Below, piece after piece: positions 51,459 to 62,667 of a DNA stretch of 64,000 bases (position 1 is its first letter; every line of letters begins with the position of its first letter). Source of the DNA: Balanoglossus misakiensis (lineage: Eukaryota; Hemichordata); NCBI GenBank assembly GCA_040954595.2, contig CM082578.2:5270001-5334000 (forward strand), in the 5' to 3' direction. Both the position numbers and the translations under genes were made by a program. The notes under the pieces were generated by a model, which did not search any database, had not been told where the DNA came from, and was given only the letters and a program-made list of their open reading frames with translations.

Positions 51459-53270
51459 GGTTGCATTGCATGAAACCGTCGAGACTTTTTCAGGGGCCTA
51501 TTTCTCATCAAAGACAACGTTAAAACCCCCATAAACCATATATATTCTGGAAGCTGAGTTTTTGAACTTTTGTTTGAGTTGCATATATTATTGATCCCCG
51601 GAAATGGTGGCGTTTTCGGGTTAAAAAAACATTTCTTTTGATATTATGTCATTCAATTTAAATTAGGTAAAAAAGTTGACCATGTATCATGTATCTTAAT
51701 ATGTCATTCGAAGCTAGGGTACACGTGCAAAAAACGGTAATTTTGTTTTGCGTTGTCTGCTTCCATTGAGGAGTAACAGCGTTTGAAAGTTAGATTTTTA
51801 GAAAATTTGATCAAATTCACAGTGAGTTGTATCGAATCAGAGTTTATTCCCGCCAACGACACTTTATCGACTAAAAAATCCATTTTGTTGGATGGGTCAT
51901 ACACAATCCCCTGTTAAAATTTGAGCAAATTCGGCCAACGCAGAGCGATGCTAAATTCGTCTGAAGTTGTCAAAAGCAGCGAAAATTGCAAACCGAGAAA
52001 ATCGCGTCATGGACACAGTGGTCCCATTGAGGGAATACACAAGAAAAAGTCTACACCGGAGTACATGGCCATATACAGACAGACAGACAGACACACACAC
52101 ACACACACAGCAAGAGATCAATGGGCAAGCACTGACTGACCCATAAGCTGCAAATGGCATATGTACTGTACCACAGACAAAGAGAAAAAACAGACTAGCA
52201 ATGCGGCATGTCCCTTTGATGTCTTGTTCACCTCGGCAAACAATGGCAAACAATAGGCTTCAAATGTGTCAAATGGGTTAGACATGGCGGAGATTTCCCA
52301 GAATACTTTGCGGTTGCGTCATTATCGACAGCTGCAGTACCTTGCCTGACATAGCTTTGCACTCAGGACTCGACTGAAACACTACTTCACGACGACCACG
52401 ATTTACACTTGATTTACACGTTAGAAGTAGTATTTGCATCTACAACCCATGCAAGTTTACAGAACATGATTCGGCGAACAGGAATCCATTCCAAAAAAAT
52501 CGAGATTGATGATTAAACCTTTTCAAATTTACGATCAAACACACTTATTATATATTCATACGTTTTTATTAAATGGTAAAACTCATCGCTCCGATGCTCA
52601 AACTTCCTCCAATTTTCACTGTCCACTCGCCTTCCGTCTACAGCTGACTGAAAACGACAACACGAACTTTCACGAAAACACTTTCGTTTTATTATCGGGA
52701 AAATTCCGGACATTGCCGAAGTGGATACGTTCGGAAATCTTCGGAGACAAGCTGCACCTTGAAGGCGAGCTGAGACACGCATAGGGGGATTAGGAGGTGT
52801 ACTTCACACCTTTTGACAATAGCCTGGCTAGTCTGTTTTTCTCTTTGTCTGTGACTGTACATACACTACATGTAAATAGAACAGCTGGCCTCTTTAAAAC
52901 TTAGCCAGTTATGTAATCATTCAGGAATTTGCTGTGTATATAAACAACTCAATAAAGTAAATACACACCACTTCGCAAAGCACTCTGACCAGTAGTTCTT
53001 GAGTTACTGAGTTTTGACCAAATTCACATTTTTCCAGCTAATTTGCATATTTTTGGCAATGACAACTTCATTTGAACAAACTCCCATCTACAGCCCAGCC
53101 TGCATCAGCACACCAAATATCAAGGTGATACACGCAGTGGTTTTCAAGTTTTTGATGTGGACGGACATACATCCATCCATACATAAAGACGCAACCGATC
53201 CCATAAGGTCCCATGGTATATAGGCCTATACCAATGGGACCTAAAAACGGACATTTGCATTGTTGACACT
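51459..53270. mobile_element. second copy of the TTAA MITE, interrupted
   Basis: Starts GGTTGCATTGCATGAAACC after TTAA (51455-51458) and follows 26940-27440 closely to about 52000. Related sequence resumes at about 53240 ('ggacatttgcattgttgacac'), so roughly 1.2 kb is inserted in it. Its right end is not found. The unoccupied sequence 'gatgacTTAAcatagc' survives near 21370-21384. Confidence 0.7.
52163..52860. mobile_element. about 700-bp element with roughly 35-bp terminal inverted repeats
   Basis: GACAAAGAGAAAAAACAGAC (within 52163-52199) is inverted at 52827-52860 with one base of length difference; the repeats end in GTAC on both sides. Overlapping open frames on both strands at 52506-52784 have no recognised domain. 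It is nested in the interrupted TTAA MITE. Superfamily not assigned. Confidence 0.5.
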
Positions 53271-53680
53271 TATTTCTTCTCCTGCCTCGAAAGTATCGAC
53301 TTCAAAAAAACAACAACACAAATACAGGTGTATTTCGACAAGGGGTAATTAAATAACTTGAATGTGCATCGGACATGAAATCAAATCCAACGACGGAAAT
53401 TCAGCTGAAAAACTTCGCCGAATCTGAGGTAAACGCGCCCAGGTACTCCCGCTATGTGACATAATCTATTTCCAAACATGGGCGGGTCATTACATCGGAA
53501 ATGTGTTTACAAGGCAACGGCAAGAGATTAGTCCGAAGCTTGGACGCTCAAAAAAAACTGTTTATCGGCAACGAAAGAATAAATAATCATTGTTTTTGAC
53601 AACGATAACAGTATTCGAGACAACAGAGTAGAGCTATTTGGATGAAATGGGTTCTTAAATCTATATTCATCGCTTCGTAA

Positions 53681-54457
53681 GGCTGCATTCACAAACACCT
53701 CTGGAGGGGGGGGGGGCGGGAGAATTGAGGGGGAGGATTTGAAAAAAAATTGAGGGTATGTAAGGGGGGATTTGAATTAACTTAGGGACTGAAAGGGGGG
53801 ACCTGAAAACTTTGAGGACTAAATATTTATTTTGAGTCCACAAAAATGCAGTTTTGAACCCTTCATAATACAAAATGTTTAATGTGGGAGGGAGACACCC
53901 CCTCCCACACCCACCCCGTCATTCATCAACACCTTTCAATCATTGACTGGTTTATCTAGTGGCCCAGGTCAGAGGACTTACCCCCCCCCCCCCCCCCACC
54001 CCATGCTAACTTTGAGCAGGGAAGGTTAAATGTGTCCTCCCCAACATACCGGTAGTTGAGTTAATTTGCTTTTGGGTTCGTTAAAATGCAGCTTTGAGCT
54101 CTGTATTTTATAAAATTTTCTTACCCACCCCCTTCACTTCTCGGTTTACAATGTCTGCCAACACAGAATACAAATAAATTAAAAATATAAACAATGTTCA
54201 GTTTTAATACCCACTGATGAGGGAAAACATCAGTTTCAAATTCTTTTCATGGGAGCGCTGTTTTTCTTTTTTTTTACAAGATAGATAGGTGATGTGTTTT
54301 GCTGTGTGAAAGAAAATGGGGGGGGGGGATTTCAAAGTTTTAGCAGTTCGGAAGGGGGGATTTAAAAATATTTCGGGTTGTGCATGTGAAAATTAACAGT
54401 AAAAAATTGAATTCTCCCGCCCCTCCCCCCCCTCCAGAGGTGTTTGTGAATGCAGCC
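53681..54457. mobile_element. 777-bp MITE, TAA target duplication, G-tract-rich (Harbinger-like)
   Basis: Ends GGCTGCATTCACAAACACC and exact inverse, continuing through TCTGGAGG and a G run; TAA flanks at 53678-53680 and 54458-54460. The interior has G tracts similar in style to the MITE at 29200-29651. No transposase frame. Confidence 0.75.
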
Positions 54458-54460
54458 TAA

Positions 54461-55930
54461 GTGGAAAATAACTATGGTACCATATACATTGAGTGGTCGT
54501 TGTGCTATTTGTGACCTGATCATCCATGAGTACTGAATTTGTATACATAGAAACGGTGCGGGAGTGAAGGCTTGGTGAGATGAGTCACGTGCCACAAAGT
54601 TCATGGAAAAATAGAAAAACAGCGACATAAACTACTTCAACACGTCTTCAACAATTATATGGGGTGTAGCACCCGCCAAAGCAGCCCCAAAACTCTGACA
54701 TTACATTATAGCTGTCTGAAGAAAAGCGTGCCAACTGGGCAGATGCACGCGCATCGTTTCCCGTTTCACACATACAATAAACAACTTTTGTGATGGATGG
54801 CTTCTTTCTGTGAAGGGTGACAAGACATCAGCTTCAATGATGACGTCATGTTGTTTATTTAGAAAGGAAAGCGTCCCTTTACCACAATTTTGCCGTAGTC
54901 TGGGAGACCCTTTCTCTAGGGTCTGACACGATTGAAATCAAAGTGTGCAAAACTTCACGGAGGCGAACTATTTGACTGTGTGGGTGGTTACATTTTAGAC
55001 ATATATAGCTACCCTGTTGATCGTGAAAATCTGAAGTATGAGTGGGCGACTGAGTTAAACTATCGATCCAGCGATTAAATTGTTGTACGCTCAGAGGGTC
55101 TGCCGGGTCGTAACCTCTACAAACGTACACGTACACGTACACAACCATCGACGAAACCGAAACGTGTCTGATTACATTAAATAGGTATAAAACAATATAT
55201 GACATTGCCTAGTTGAGCATCAGGTTTCGAAAAACTGGAACAGCAACAAGGATTTATTGGCAAAAGTTGAACACGTCACCAAAGTTTTAAATATCATTTA
55301 CTAGTATGTCTTCCGCTGTTACAGCTTTTAGCATTCGGTGCATTAAAACGTTAAACTATCGCGTTGTACTCACATTTACAGTTTTTCCTTGTGTCGCCCA
55401 CTGGTGTAAAATGAAATTTCTGGAGACACACGTCACGTGCCACGGCCGAAAAGATGTAAGAAATCAGTCTGTCAGGTGCTGCAGCTTCTACTACAATGGC
55501 GACTATCACACAAAGTCACACGACTAAAAACAAGTCCGTATCAGTGCTCCTCGCTACCTAGTCGTTTCGACCATATATGGTCGACACGATTGTCCAATGA
55601 CCATATGGTGGCGCACCCACTGGTGTCACCCACTTGAAAATTGTGATTGGCCATACAAATGTATTTCGATTTTTCATAGTAAAAGTGGTTAGGTTTTTAT
55701 AGTTGACTGTACACTTTTAACTATAACATATTGCCCATTGTGTTAAACGTCAAAAAACTTACAATTTTTGTTAACTGTTTTACATATTCTCATTTTATAT
55801 AAAACGTAACTTGTATTACTTGGCTAGCAACCCGTTGCTACGATAATAAATACATTTTTCGCGAGATCTCGCAAAATGGGGCAAATCATCTATTCTTGAT
55901 TATGTATCAGTTGTTTAGCACAAAAAGTTC
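54461..55930. other. intergenic; from 54925 a copy of 21393-22528
   Basis: No gene recognised. From 'tgacacgattgaaatcaaag' (about 54925) onward the sequence follows the block between the CARD/Death genes with several small deletions. Confidence 0.5.
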
Positions 55931-56185
55931 ATGGGCAATACTGAAGTTCAAAGATCAGGGTGCAATACAGAGCAACGCGCTCTTGGCCTGACATCGATGC
56001 GGCCAGTCCTATTGCGCCACTATACGGGTGGCGCAATACTACGTATGAGTTGGATGTCTTGTGACTTTACACTATACAAACGTAAAAAATGTTATCAGGC
56101 TGTGGACCAGGCTATGGCCGGTGACTCTAGGTCATTCAAACGAATGTTTTATATGACCAAATCTGGAATAAATTCGAGAAGTTGA
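55931..56185 (+). other. 84-aa open frame, second copy
   Basis: Same length and frame as 22529-22783 with a few replacements. It lies just before the first array unit. See that entry for the LINE-relic interpretation. Confidence 0.35.
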
Positions 56186-56744
56186 CATTCAAATACGCTG
56201 GACTTTTGGATATTTTAAATTACGAAATTCGCACACTAAATGCCGATGTTGTTGGGGACACGTAGCCATGATGTAGCATGCTATTTATTAACCAAAAACT
56301 ACTTCACACTATACATATATCACCGACCAAAGCAATGTTATTTGGCATCGCTATAGCAACCTATCGATTAAAAGTACTGAGTAAGGGCAAGGCAGCATTG
56401 TCTGACACGACCACTTCACCCTTCGTTGCAAAGCCTCGACACGACTCTATAATGTGAATAACGTAGGACAAAATACGGGCTTCTCTCAAATTTTGACTAC
56501 CTACAGGGTTTTTACTTTGTGCTGGGGTCAGGGTGTCAAACCACATTATAATAATTGCATTCTTGGTAAAAAGTCGACATCTCACTGCAGTCAGACATTG
56601 AAGAAATCATATCTTTACTGTATTTCATGACTTTGGTCGAACATTTCTGTCGTTGCAGTTAACATATTAATCTGATTCAACTTTTTTACATTTGTTATCT
56701 GTTTTGTTACAAAGTTTCATTATGACCCAGTATCACTTTCGCAT

Positions 56745-58356
56745 ATGAACTTCCATTTCCTAAACACGACAAAAATCGGCCATCTTGAAACCATGTCGAG
56801 TAAACGGAAAGATAGATCAATATCTCCATCATCTATTGATGGTCATACGGGTGATGTTGAAGTGGTTAATATGTGGAAAGACCATTACGAGAATATTTTG
56901 ACAAAAACTGGAAAAGAGTCCGCACCTGATTTTATGAACATTGAGTACTGTGATGACATGATTGTATACCATGAAGAAATTTGTGAATTAATTGAGAACC
57001 TTAAGACAGGTGCATCGTCGGGTATCGACATGGTGTCACCTGAGCACCTGAAGTATGCGCCATACAGAGTCAGTGTTCTACTTTCCCTCTGTTTCACGGC
57101 TATTTTAATTCATGGCATTGTTCCCAAACAATTGATGACTACGGTTTTAGTTCCCATTCCAAAAAACCCAGGTGGTGACATTTGTGACAATTCTAACTAC
57201 CGTCCTGTTGCTGTTGCAACAACGATATCTAAACTGTTAGAGAGAGAGTTTGGTTAAATCGCTGCATGGATTGTCTAACGACTAGCGAGCACCAGTTTGG
57301 ATTTAAACCAGGTCATGGTACCGATATGTCAATTTTTGTTCTTAAAGAAATTTTGAATTATTACAAGCGTTGTAACACTCCTGTTTTTGTCACTTTTATG
57401 GATGCATCCAAAGCTTTTGATTATGTTCGTCACGATATTCTCTTTGTAAAACTTTTGGCGAGGGGTGTCAATCCTTATCTCATTAAGATTTTGTCATACA
57501 TGTATAGGCACCAAGATTTTGTGGTGAGATGGAATGGGTTGTTATCTAAACCTTTTCACTCAAAGAATGGGGTTAAACAGGGTGGAATTACGTCACCTAT
57601 ATTTTTCACAGTTTACTTGGATGATATTAGCAAAAATCTTTCCGCTCTTCCGTATGGCTGCCTTGTAGGGGACTATAAGGTTAATCATTTAATTTACGCC
57701 GATGATTTGGTTATTATATCTACTGGAGCCTATGGCCAGCAGATGCTTGTTGATACTTGTGGTCATTATGGCAGCATTAACTCAATTTTCTTGAATGAGA
57801 AAAAAAAACAGTCTGTATGTTAATTCAACCAAGTATGCGCAGGCTCAGACACGTTCCAATTTATCTGAACGGCCGAATGCTGAATTATGTCAATGTTTAT
57901 AAATATCTTGGTCACCTTATCACTTGTGACCTTAGGGATAATGACGACATTCTAGCTCAAACTCGACAATTTTATGTTCGCGGTAATGCTGTTATTCGTG
58001 ATTTTAAATTTGCGTCTATCTCTGTTAAATGTCATTTGTTTTCTGTATTTTGTGATATCCCGTATTGCTCTTACTTATGGAGTGCTTTTTCTGTGTGTAT
58101 TTTTAATGCAGTTTGGAGAGCTTACTCCCAGGTTTTCCGTAAATTGTCTGGTTTTAAACATTCTTTTATTCAGAGCAACAGTGCGATGTTTGTTAATCTT
58201 TCTATTTTAACTTTTGATGAAATACTCCGGAAAAAATCATTCAGCTTTTTAAGCAGACTCCACCTCTCAAGTAATCCACTTGTAGCCAGTGTTTTATCAC
58301 TATCAGTGTTCTCAAATAGTGGACTTTGGAAGGTTTGGAGTAGACGATTGTTTTGA
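56745..58356 (+). pseudogene. non-LTR reverse transcriptase, copy 1, frameshifted
   Basis: Three consecutive frames (56745-57257, 57266-57823, 57817-58356) together cover reverse transcriptase fingers/palm and a C-terminal region. Motifs: GASSGIDMVSPEHLKYA, SNYRPVAVAT, FMDASKAFDYV, GVKQGGITSP and the catalytic YADD (at about 57698-57709), followed by VYKYLGHLI. Breaks lie in a GA repeat near 57241-57250 and in an A run near 57800. The first break is shared with copy 2, so it predates amplification; the second is private to this copy. Clade not determined. Confidence 0.8.
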
Positions 58357-58413
58357 TGTTTTTATGGTGTTTTGTTTTGCTATGGATTATTTTATAATCT
58401 GAATTAAAGATGA

Positions 58414-58459
<46 letters not shown>
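58414..58459 (+). repeat. (AAT)n tail
   Basis: About 15 AAT repeats directly after the reverse transcriptase region; probably the element's own 3' repeat. Confidence 0.85.
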
Positions 58460-59788
58460 TAAGATTTTCATCACTCACATAGGTAGCAAAAACCTAGTTA
58501 AGGTAGGGAGAATTCTCGCTTGGCATTACGTGCGCTGACGGTTGTACTATCTGCAACAGAATCAATGCTGTCCCCAAGAGTTGGTGTTTTCTTCCTGAAT
58601 ACACTTAATACGGTAAACAGCAAATATAAAATATTCAATCGCTCGAATAACAACGCGAAATACCTGATGATTCTTTTAAGCTGTCTATACCCTTTCGCAG
58701 TTCGCAGACTTTTGTATATTTTAAATTGCGAAATTCGCACACTAAATGCCGATGTTGTTAGGGACACGTAGCCATGATGTAGCATGCTATTTATTAACCA
58801 AAAACTACTTCACACTATACATATATCACCGACCAAACCAATGTTATTTGACATCGCTATAGCAACTTAACCTATCGATTAAAAGTACTGATTAAGGACA
58901 AGACAGCATTGTCTGACACGACCACTTCACCCTTCGTTGCAAAGCCTCGACACGAATAACATAGGACAACAACAAAGTAGAGTGCGCCAAAGAAATGCAA
59001 TGAGTACATTAGCAACGCCACTCAGTCTGCTGTGTGCGAGTTATCTCGGGGGCCTTGTTATGCATCCAAAACAGAAAGAGACCATACAGTAACATTTACG
59101 TTTAAGAGTAAACTATCCTCGCGTAATCTTGCAATAAAGTTGAACAGCGACACAGCAATTATCTGCGTTTGGCTACTCTTGTTGGCACACAGTTTGGTAT
59201 ATTTAGAAAATCATTGCTAAATGGAAATATGTTTTGCCATTTGTGACTTTTTAAAGGCAGTAGTAGGTTCGAAAACGAAACCTGCTGTACCACCATAGCA
59301 AGAACATCGACGCACAACACTACTCTACCGACCCCCCCCCCCCTTTCAAGATAAAATGGTTCAGTCACCGACAGAAGTTATGGAGTTCAGCGCATTACTG
59401 CCCAATTTGAAATAGAAATAAATGACTCTTGATTGAACTCGGTTCAAGCTAAAGTGTTATTTTGAAGGTTGGTTTTTTTTCAGTTTTCAATAAATGACCT
59501 GGAAATATCACGTACATAAATTGTACACAGTTTTTGCTATATATCAGTAATTTCAACTACTTTGTGATCAAAAGATCTAGAAAGTACTGTCACAATTGCA
59601 CTGTAGCGATATATTTTGTAAATAAAGATTTAATATGGTGCCATTTGCATAATTAATTGTAGTTTCGTAGAATTTAATGTAGTTGATTTATAAGACCTTT
59701 AATGATATTATAATCAAAAATAGCTCTAGCCTAATTGTGTTCAGTTTCTATCAGGATTGTGTTATGTCCCGAATATTAGTCGTATCCG

Positions 59789-60097
59789 TCATCGCATATG
59801 ATCCACATCATCTGCAATGCTCTGGTCCACCGTAGAAAGCACTTCGTAGAGGTCTTTCCAGGTTTTATCAAAGGTGGTGTCATCTGCCCTTTTTTTTCAA
59901 CCACCCATTGATGACTTCTCCCGCTTTCTCCTCGCCAAGAACGGCGTGTTTGTCCACCTGGGTTGACTCCAATTCCACTCCCAGTTTTTCGGCAAGAGGA
60001 AGCCAAATTGGTTTGATTTTCTTCACTATTGCATGTATGTCCTCCTCGGTAATTGGGTCGGTCTGGCTGCGGCGAGTGGCGTGTCTTTCAGCGGCAA
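59789..60097 (-). pseudogene. Death-domain exon relic in array unit 2
   Basis: Copy of exon 7 of the CARD/Death gene 2 (23913-24220), 309 versus 308 bp. An extra T in the run near 59890-59898 shifts the frame inside the GWLKK segment. The acceptor side (CTGTGTAAAA on the plus strand) is intact but no upstream CARD or complete coiled-coil exon exists here. A homopolymer sequencing error could mimic this shift, but the isolation of the exon still argues for a relic. Confidence 0.75.
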
Positions 60098-60953
60098 CTG
60101 TGTAAAATAATTGCACCAAAATATCAACATTTCATGGAGATTAATTTTAAACATAGAGGCAGATGAATACTGCGAAGAAAATAGTTCATAGTTTTCCAAA
60201 GTTGAAATTGATCAATATGACATGAAAAATTCCGAGAAGGGACGCACAAAATACGGGCTTCTCTCAAATTTTGACTAACTACAGGGTTTTTACTTTGTGC
60301 TGGGGGTCGGGTGTCAAACCACATTATAATAATTACGTGCGCTGACGGTTGTACTAACTGCAACAGAATCAATGCTGTCCCCAAGAGTTGGTGTTTTCTT
60401 CCTGAATACACTTAATACGGTAAACAGCAAATATAAAAGATTCAATCGCTCGAATAACAACGCGAAATACCTGATGATTCTTTTAAGCTGTCTATACCCT
60501 TTCGCAGTTCGCAGACGTTTGGATATTTTAAATTGCGAAATTCGCACACTAAATGCCGATGTTGTTAGGGACACGTAGCCATGATGTAGCATGCTATTTA
60601 TTAACCAAAAACTACTTCACACTATACATATATCACCGACCAAAGCAATGTTATTTGGCATCGCTATAGCAACCTATCGATTAAAAGTACTGAGTAAGGG
60701 CAAGGCAGCATTGTCTGACACGACCACTTCACCCTTCGTTGCAAAGCCTCGACACGACTCTATAATGTGAATAACGTAGGACAAAATACGGGCTTCTCTC
60801 AAATTTTGACTACCTACAGGGTTTTTACTTTGTGCTGGGGTCGGGGTGTCAAACCACATTATAATAATTGCATTCTTGGTAAAAAGTCGACATCTCACAT
60901 TTGTTATCTGTTTTGTTACAAAGTTTCATTATGACCCAGTATCACTTTAGCAT

Positions 60954-62564
60954 ATGAACTTCCATTTCCTAAACACGACAAAAATCGGCCATCTTGAAAC
61001 CATGTCGAGTAAACGGAAAGATAGATCAATATCTCCATCATCTATTGATGGTCATACGGGTGATGTTGAAGTGGTTAATATGTGGAAAGACCATTACGAG
61101 AATATTTTGACAAAAACTGGAAAAGAGTCCGCACCTGATTTTATGAACATTGAGTACTGTGATGACATGATTGTATACCATGAAGAAATTTGTGAATTAA
61201 TTGAGAACCTTAAGACAGGTGCATCGTCGGGTATCGACATGGTGTCACCTGAGCACCTGAAGTATGCGCCATACAGAGTCAGTGTTCTACTTTCCCTCTG
61301 TTTCACGGCTATTTTAATTCATGGCATTGTTCCCAAACAATTGATGACTACGGTTTTAGTTCCCATTCCAAAAAAAACCAGGTGGTGACATTTGTGACAA
61401 TTCTAACTACCGTCCTGTTGCTGTTGCAACAACGATATCTAAACTGTTAGAGAGAGAGTTTGGTTAAATCGCTGCATGGATTGTCTAACGACTAGCGAGC
61501 ACCAGTTTGGATTTAAACCAGGTCATGGTACCGATATGTCAATTTTTGTTTTTAAAGAAATTTTGAATTATTACAAACGTTGTAACACTCCTGTTTGTGT
61601 CACTTTTATGGATGCATCCAAAGCTTTTGATTATGTTCGTCATGATATTCTCTTTGTAAAACTTTTGGCGAGGGGTGTCAATCCTTATCTCATTAAGATT
61701 TTGTCATACATGTATAGGCACCAAGATTTTGTGGTGAGATGGAATGGGTTGTTATCTAAACCTTTTCACTCAAAGAATGGGGTTAAACAGGGTGGAATTA
61801 CGTCACCTATATTTTTCACAGTTTACTTGGATGATATTAGCAAAAATCTTTCCGCTCTTCCGTATGGCTGCCTTGTAGGGGACTATAAGGTTAATCATTT
61901 AATTTACGCCGATGATTTGGTTATTATATCTACTGGAGCCTATGGCCAGCAGATGCTTGTTGATACTTGTGGTCATTATGGCAGCATTAACTCAATTTTC
62001 TTGAATGAGAAAAAAACAGTCTGTATGTTAATTCAACCAAGTATGCGCAGGCTCAGACACGTTCCAATTTATCTGAACGGCCGAATGCTGAATTATGTCA
62101 ATGTTTATAAATATCTTGGTCACCTTATCACTTGTGACCTTAGGGATAATGACGACATTCTAGCTCAAACTCGACAATTTTATGTTCGCGGTAATGCTGT
62201 TATTCGTGATTTTAAATTTGCGTCTATCTCTGTTAAATGCCATTTGTTTTCTGTATTTTGTGATATCCCGTATTGCTCTTACTTATGGAGTGCTTTTTCT
62301 GTGTGTATTTTTAATGCAATTAGGAGAGCTTACTCCCAGGTTTTCCATAAATTGTCTGGTTTTAAACATTATTTTATTCAGAGCAACAGTGCGATGTTTG
62401 TTAATCTTTCTATTTTAACTTTTGATGAAATACTCCGGAAAAAATCATTAAGCTTTTTAAGCAGACTCCACCTCTCAAGTAATCCACTTGTAGCCAGTGT
62501 TTTATCACTATCAGTGTTCTCAAATAGTGGACTTTGGAAGGTTTGGAGTAGACGATTGTTTTGA
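60954..62564 (+). pseudogene. non-LTR reverse transcriptase, copy 2, longer open C-terminal part
   Basis: N-terminal frame 60954-61388 and a 362-codon frame 61476-62564 covering FGFKPGHGTDM, FMDASKAFDYV, GVKQGGITSP, YADD and the thumb-like region. It shares the GA-repeat break with copy 1 and has its own A-run shift near 61371-61378, but lacks copy 1's later A-run shift. Replacements relative to copy 1 are few (for example F/C, W/R). Not expected to encode a complete ORF2. Confidence 0.8.
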
Positions 62565-62621
62565 TGTTTTTATGGTGTTTTGTTTTGCTATGGATTATTT
62601 TATAATCTGAATTAAAGATGA

Positions 62622-62667
<46 letters not shown>
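62622..62667 (+). repeat. (AAT)n tail, copy 2
   Basis: Equivalent of 58414-58459 in the second LINE-bearing unit. Confidence 0.85.

Larger units (their letters stand above)
56557..58524 (+). mobile_element. LINE-type insertion, copy 1 (1,968 bp)
   Basis: Comparison with the Death-type unit ('ataataattacgtgcgctg') shows this block inserted with ATT on both sides. It contains a non-LTR reverse transcriptase fragment, an (AAT)n tail at 58414-58459 and about 65 bp more before the junction. No endonuclease region was seen, so the element is 5'-truncated. Copy 1 keeps about 106 bp near 56586-56691 that copy 2 lacks. Confidence 0.75.

Noticed and set aside
58241-58474. Poly-Tyr frame (also 62410-62682)
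   Set aside because: Antisense reading of the (AAT)n tail of the LINE.
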